A stretch of DNA of 21,729 bases from positions 1-21,729 of IMG/VR virus record IMGVR_UViG_3300033148_003940; one strand, given 5' to 3'. Below, one piece after another: positions 18,435 to 21,729 of the stretch (within the stretch, counting starts at the first letter, position 1; every line of letters begins with the position of its first letter). The notes beneath the pieces were generated by a model. That model made no database searches. It worked only from the letters and a program-made list of their open reading frames with translations, and was not told where the DNA came from. This DNA is from a virus. A program made the translations under genes and the position numbers.

Positions 18435-18874
18435 TTAATTATTTTTAGAGGCTTACGCTTAACACCTCGTATGCTTAGACTCTCTTCCTAAGACAATGTT
18501 AAGTCGGTTTACAGCCCTGTTTAAATAGATAAGTGTAATGTGCAGGATTTTTCCAAGTGTCTAGCACTATCTTTCTCCACTAGAGTTAAAATTTAACTTT
18601 TATGATTGTTTATTTTTGTAAACAATTCTCTCATTGGGGTGAGGTAGAAATCATACTACCATATTTGTTGCACACTACACACAGCTATTTAAATTTTCTA
18701 TTTTATTCCCTAAAAATGTAAGTTGTGAAGATTTATTTACAGATCTTTAGGCTATTCTGTTGGTTTGTCCGTCGACTGGTGTTTGTCTCGCCAAGATTAT
18801 CACTACCATAAATCCAACCAGTAAGCTTAAAGCTATTCACAACCTACAGTTTTAAGAAACAAATTTAATCACTT
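18435..18874 (-). other. Long gene-free region, candidate regulatory or ncRNA segment
   Basis: No convincing protein gene is present on either strand. The content is less AT-rich than elsewhere, especially around 18740-18830. Structures on the minus strand include a perfect 8-bp hairpin at 18605-18626 (ATTGTTTA, loop CAAAAA, TAAACAAT) and a near-perfect stem GCATACG/CGTAAGC at about 18443-18467. The word TATGGTAGT occurs twice, at the start of two 20-codon frames (18600-18662 and 18747-18809). A GTG-started 23-codon frame begins near 18566. None is recognised. It separates the recombination genes from the anti-defence run, so it could hold a promoter or a small RNA. No clear -35/-10 pair is seen. 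Confidence 0.5.
18605..18626 (-). other. Perfect 8-bp hairpin
   Basis: Arms ATTGTTTA and TAAACAAT with a six-base loop, within the gene-free region. The minus-strand 3' side continues CATAAAAG, without a U-tract, so it is not an intrinsic terminator in that direction. It may be an operator or an RNA stem. Confidence 0.45.
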
Positions 18875-19192
18875 TTATTTAAAATTAATGTAATGTGTAA
18901 ATAAATACTTTAGCAATTTTATTGTGTCGTAGTTTCCTCAGTCTAAGTAAACTAAACCTTTTTTATTCCTTAATTTAACTCAAGCTCCTTGCTTAGTGAT
19001 TCAGTTCTTTTTTGAAAACTCTTGCACACTTGTATTTCCTTCTGGTTTATTTTCCTTTATCTTTAAAACAATAGATACTATGTAAATTATTATCTCTCTA
19101 TTATTGTAAATTCATTTGTCAAAATGGATTCAAGTTTTTGATTTAAACTCTTCTAGCTCTTTGTACATTTCTCTGTATTTTTCTTTGAACAT
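18875..19192 (-). CDS. Unknown 105-residue protein
   Basis: A Lys/Ile-rich protein (MFKEKYREMYKELEEFKSKT, then NNREIIIYIVSIVLKIKE) followed by QEFSKKNGITKQGAGVKLRN and KKGLVYLDGGNYDTIKLL. The second half could be a small winged-helix or beta-rich fold. It is the last gene of the recombination module before the gene-free region. The leader AACTAAATAAACA is of the stop-rich type. TGA codons occur at six Gly sites. The family is not recognised. Confidence 0.7.
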
Positions 19193-19257
19193 TGTTTATT
19201 TAGTTGTTAATTACTTTTATACTAGTTATTTAATTTGTTTTGTAAAGTGTTTTTTTC

Positions 19258-19686
19258 TTAAATTAGGTTGTAAATATATTCAATACATTCTTCTTGCTGA
19301 GATTCTATCGGGAGTCTTTTTTTCTTCCAAAGCTCTAAAATAATATCTTCTGGTGAACTGTATGAAGTATCGTGAGGTGGACATATTACATCTGGATGCT
19401 GAGGATAACTATATTTTCAATCTCAATATTCCAATACATCTCAAATCATTACTAGGTGTCAGATTATTTTACCTGTTGAAGTAAAGTAATTTCTATCTTG
19501 AACATCTTCTCAAGTTGACCCATAAGATGTTTTGTAATAAATATGTCAATCATACTCTCTTGTAAATATTTTTCTTTGACAATCTGAATAATCTCAGTTA
19601 TTTGGATTTATAAACAAACAACCAAAGCTCAATTCCTTATTTGCTATCTTTTCATAAATAGCATTTATCATTTCTTGTTTAGTCAT
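19258..19686 (-). CDS. Conserved phage protein of unknown function, 142 residues
   Basis: The protein begins MTKQEMINAIYEKIANKELS and includes GKIIGHLVMIGDVLEYGDG and a C-terminal ILELWKKKRLPIESQQEECI. The same pattern (start with an IANK helix, the box IGHxVMIGDVL, and a closing ELWKxKRxPIExQ) is familiar from hypothetical proteins in many phages, but I know no function for it. It starts 2 bases after the RusA stop, so the two are co-translated. Nine or so Gly positions are TGA, including both in the MIGDVLEYGDG segment. Confidence 0.75.
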
Positions 19687-19688
19687 AG

Positions 19689-20063
19689 TTATTTAATTTC
19701 TTTAATATTAATTTCTACATATCACTCTCATTCATAATGTATTTTCTCTAATCTTGTGATTTTGATGTGATGGTCTTCGAATCAAGGTATAACAGTTGCT
19801 AGGAAATCATTTAATCACTTAAGGTAGTTATCTACATCTTTAATCTTCTTAGTTCAGTTTTTATTGTAGATTTTAGTGTAGTAAGTGTATTTTGCTTCCA
19901 TCCAGCTGTCTCCACTTATAGAATATTCTTCTCATTGTCTGTAGTACTCTTGGCTAGCTAATTCAATCCATTCTTTGTATTTCTCGCTCTTGTATCTTCT
20001 TCTTCAGTTCCCAGCGTAGAGTTGATTTAGAGTTACTGGCATTGGTAGTGTTAGTTTAATCAT
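19689..20063 (-). CDS. rusA: RusA-family Holliday junction resolvase
   Basis: This 124-residue protein has the usual RusA length (about 120). The N-terminus LTLPMPVTLNQLYAGNGRRR is followed by YKSEKYKEW. The active-site segment KDVDNYLKGLNDFL gives D76, D78 and K82, and D97 follows in FEDHHI. These have the same spacing as D70, D72, K76 and D91 of E. coli RusA. The C-terminal strand EGYVEINIKEIK completes the dimer fold. RusA cuts four-way DNA junctions, resolving recombination or replication intermediates before packaging. Glycines at YAGNG, YLKGLND and IPGFED are TGA codons. It pairs functionally with the Rad52-like protein upstream. One base separates it from the preceding zinc-ribbon gene. 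Confidence 0.92.
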
Positions 20064-20279
20064 TTATTTATAAATTTTCTTAATATCATCAAAGTTTTCG
20101 TGAAAATTCGAATCTACATTTTTACACTTTCTGCATTGACTTATAACTACACATTGCATTTGATGAATTAATGTAAGTTCTTCATTACAATCTTCACATT
20201 TCATAAGACTAGGCTTATCATTTACAATAAGAGTATTTAATAACTTTATTATTTTATCTATTATTTTATTTTCCCCCAT
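20064..20279 (-). CDS. Zinc-ribbon small protein, 71 residues
   Basis: A small protein with two CxxC knuckles 23 residues apart: CEDC and CRKC in KCEDCNEELTLIHQM and VVISQCRKCKNVDSN. This suggests one zinc-ribbon site. A helical N-terminus (NKIIDKIIKLLNTLI) precedes it. No TGA codon occurs, so it reads identically under the standard code. The leader (AAACTAAGCTAAAAAAT) is shared with the gene at 20421-20570 because of a duplication. It could be a transcription or recombination accessory factor; the function is not known. Confidence 0.75.
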   Translation of the reverse strand: MGENKIIDKIIKLLNTLIVNDKPSLMKCEDCNEELTLIHQMQCVVISQCRKCKNVDSNFHENFDDIKKIYK

Positions 20280-20284
20280 ATTTT

Positions 20285-20376
20285 TTAGCTTAGTTTATCT
20301 TTAAAATGATTAATTAATTCCTCTAGTTTTGAATTGTAATACATTGTGAAGGTTTTAAACTCTTCCTTCGCACCTA
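20285..20376 (-). pseudogene. Decayed duplicate of the C-terminus of the 102-residue gene
   Basis: The frame KEEFKTFTMYYNSKLEELIN, then HFKDKLS and stop, matches the end of the gene at 20576-20884, which reads KEDFKTFTMFYNHILEQLIN then MYKDKLS. Over about 92 bases (including the spacer and next ATG) the two copies align without gaps at roughly three-quarters identity by eye. An in-frame stop lies upstream and there is no proper start, so only the 3' end survives; an internal ATG at 20344 could give a 19-residue peptide. It is most likely a relic of a local duplication. Confidence 0.55.
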
Positions 20377-20420
20377 TATTTTAATTTAGTACATACTAAA
20401 GTAAATTAACTTATGTTAGT

Positions 20421-20570
20421 TTAATCATTTTGCTTGGTTAATAACTTTTCTAACTTTTTTAATAAAATATTAAATTTCTTAATATGTTCTTTACATTTTT
20501 TAATTGCAGGAACAGATTTTGCAAAAAACTTTCTCTCAATCTCTTCTATTTCTCACATTTCTTTATTCAT
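20421..20570 (-). CDS. Unknown 49-residue charged protein
   Basis: A short helical protein (MNKEMGEIEEIERKFFAKSV, then KKCKEHIKKFNILLKKLEKL) rich in Lys and Glu, probably a coiled coil. It begins 5 bases after the stop of the 102-residue gene. It contains one TGA. No function can be assigned. Confidence 0.6.
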
Positions 20571-20575
20571 ATTTT

Positions 20576-20884
20576 TTAACTAAGTTTATCTTTATACATA
20601 TTTATCAACTGCTCTAAAATGTGATTGTAGAACATCGTAAAGGTTTTAAAATCTTCCTTGTGTGATTGTTCCCAAACTTTAAATAAAACTCACCTCAAGC
20701 GTTGTGATGGTGTTTTTTGATCGCTTACATCTTCTGGTATATCTACACTTACAATCTCTTGGTTTATACTAGTAAATAATTGTGCTAAATCTTCTGTAGG
20801 TAATTCTCTAGTAACTAAAGTGATTTTAAGACTTCCGTCCTTCATTGTGCGAATTTGGTCTAATATACTATTTTTTAAGTTCAT
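20576..20884 (-). CDS. Unknown 102-residue protein, C-terminus duplicated downstream
   Basis: The protein begins MNLKNSILDQIRTMKDGSLK and continues VTRELPTEDLAQLFTSINQE and IVSVDIPEDVSDQKT. A TGA at 20690-20692 is read as Gly after SQRLR, joining the C-terminal half (VWEQSHKEDFKTFTMFYN to YKDKLS). The first half has an alternating strand pattern; the second is helical. It follows the Rad52-like gene by 10 bases and may be an accessory to it, but this is only positional. The C-terminal 28 residues recur in a decayed copy at 20285-20376. Confidence 0.75.
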
Positions 20885-20894
20885 TGTTATTTAA

Positions 20895-21419
20895 TTAGTT
20901 TTTTGGTGGTAATTCCACATACTTCTCGTGAGCCTTTAACTTAGTTATTTGCTCATTACTTATGTTTTTCTTTTCTCAATTAATATAAACAGATTTCCCA
21001 TAAATCTTACCTTGCCAGTTGTCTACATCTTTTTGAGTCATTGTGTAAACTTCTTGTGGACTAGTAGATTGTGTAGTTGTTGATGTAGATTTAGTAGGTT
21101 TTAAACTATAAAGGAATCTTCAAATCCCCCAGCAAACACAGGCTCTTTTAAATGAATCACTTATAAGACCTTTTTCTTTCTCAATTTGAGATTCTGTTCC
21201 TCAATCCCATTTAGTGATCCATTCCTCTCATACCTTGATAGATACTCAAGCAAATAAACCATTCATAATGTCTCTGTATTCAACTTTCCAGTTTTCTGGT
21301 CAGCAAACTTCATCAAGTAAGTCTTGAGCTTGTCTGGCATCGATATAGGCTAATTGCATACCTCAAGGTCAAACTCTCATCTTGTAGTCCATTGTTTTTG
21401 TTAAATCTTTTAAGTTCAT
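20895..21419 (-). CDS. Rad52/22-like single-strand annealing protein
   Basis: A 174-residue protein with the conserved core of phage Rad52-type annealing proteins: GGMQLAYIDARQAQDLLDEV, CGPENWKVEYRD, EEWITKWDGGTESQIEKEKG, then ISDSFKRACVCWGIGRFLYS. The SDSFKRA and GIGRFLY boxes are the family's hallmarks. Annealing proteins bind single-stranded DNA and drive recombination and replication. The C-terminal part from about 110 is a Ser/Thr-rich linker followed by a small charged domain. Gly codons at GIG, WDGG and CGP are TGA. RusA, three genes later, would resolve the junctions this protein makes. Leader box TAACTAAATAA stands 1 base before the ATG. Confidence 0.88.
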
Positions 21420-21420
21420 T

Positions 21421-21431
21421 TTATTTAGTTA
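21421..21431 (-). promoter_or_regulatory. Three-frame stop leader box TAACTAAATAA
   Basis: TAACTAAATAA lies one base before the ATG of the Rad52-like gene and directly after the stop of the 37-residue gene. It holds a TAA in each frame, as at 15562-15572 and 15933-15943. Confidence 0.5.
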
Positions 21432-21545
21432 TTAGTAAATGTAAGTTAACTTATAGCCTAATTGAGTAAGTTCAACAATTTTGTTATTTCCGATGTTAGT
21501 AAAGCGAATGTCTCATTTGCCAGCTTTTTGTGCGAGGATAATCAT
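21432..21545 (-). CDS. Small protein, 37 residues
   Basis: The short frame MIILAQKAGKGDIRFTNIGN, then KIVELTQLGYKLTYIY, uses one TGA (Gly). It resembles a tiny beta-hairpin protein with a KGxxRF/IGxxxI rhythm. It is preceded by the AT-rich leader ACTAATTTTACACT. The family is not recognised, but the fit into the run of genes, with the stop meeting the next leader box, supports it being real. Confidence 0.6.
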
Positions 21546-21569
21546 AGTGTAAAATTAGTTTGTAAATTT

Positions 21570-21729
21570 TTAAAGTTTTCATTCTTTCTTAAGTAGGGCT
21601 ATGAAATCATTAGTTATATCAAAAGCTAATCAAGTAATTTCTGCTTTAGATTGTTTTTGTACCCATTCTGAAGAACATAAGCCTCAAGCAACTTCCTTAA
21701 ATAGTTCTAGGAAGTATTGGTTTTCGTTA
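21570..21729 (-). CDS. Unknown protein, C-terminal part (5' end outside window)
   Basis: The last 52 residues of a gene entering from the right edge: NQYFLELFKEVAGGLCSSEW, then QKQSKAEITGLAFDITNDFI and ALLKKEGKL. Helical, amphipathic text. Three TGA codons are read as Gly. Nothing more can be said about its function. Confidence 0.7.

Noticed and set aside
18435-18874. A tRNA gene in the gene-free region
   Set aside because: No T-loop or acceptor pairing of the correct size could be found on either strand.
1-21729. UGA read as Trp (code 4), as in mycoplasmas
   Set aside because: TGA falls on invariant glycines (Walker A GKS, GIGRFLY, SxHxxG), and Trp positions in the same proteins are TGG.
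1-21729. A pseudogene-filled or poorly sequenced region, because frames are short under the standard code
   Set aside because: All interruptions are TGA; once these are read as Gly the frames stay open and end at TAA/TAG in proper spacing. Frameshifts are not needed.

Overview
The window looks like part of a low-GC bacteriophage genome that uses an alternative genetic code. Every convincing gene lies on the minus strand, so transcription and translation run from right (21.7 kb) to left (1). With the standard code almost every gene is shattered by UGA. With UGA read as glycine (translation table 25) about 30 long, tightly packed genes appear with correct family motifs: the terminase Walker A motif (VPPQHGKST), the LTGKPVDLG...IIDD box, RusA, Rad52-type, Tad2 and M15-peptidase motifs all need Gly at UGA codons, while Trp is written TGG. 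In the major capsid gene I count 24 of 30 glycines as TGA. No gene ends in TGA; stops are TAA or, rarely, TAG. Code 25 is known from Absconditabacteria (SR1) and Gracilibacteria (BD1-5), so the host is most likely one of these Patescibacteria/CPR lineages.

Layout in transcription order. (1) 21729-18875 holds a recombination module of small genes: a Rad52-like annealing protein, a zinc-ribbon protein, a RusA Holliday-junction resolvase and several unknown proteins, including a decayed partial duplicate. (2) 18874-18417 is the only long stretch without a clear gene; it contains hairpins and looks like a regulatory or ncRNA region. (3) 18416-16424 holds a probable anti-defence cluster: an Acb2/Tad1-type cyclic-nucleotide sponge and a Tad2 (DUF2829) sponge with small neighbours sharing the same leader, followed by an HNH-YopX fusion and two small basic proteins. 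(4) 16411-16309 carries two paralogous RNA hairpins with compensatory base changes, flanking a repeat pair. (5) 16296-15138 has two unknown proteins and an HNH-type protein. (6) 15135-10897 is the packaging module: small and large terminase, probable portal and two small proteins. (7) 10896-10795 is a structured spacer with an intrinsic terminator. (8) 10774-1 is the virion module: scaffold-like protein, major capsid protein, connector-like protein, a 1048-residue beta-propeller tail protein, a 784-residue virion protein with an M15 peptidase, a Gly/Ala-rich ejection-type protein, and the start of a tail-fibre gene running off the left edge.

The order, and the absence of recognisable tail-tube, sheath or tape-measure genes, suggest a podovirus-like short-tailed phage; this is inference from a partial genome. 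No integrase, tRNA, CRISPR or insertion sequence is seen. Shine-Dalgarno sequences are absent; many genes instead have an AT-rich leader of the type TAACTAAATAA, which places a stop codon in all three frames just before the ATG.
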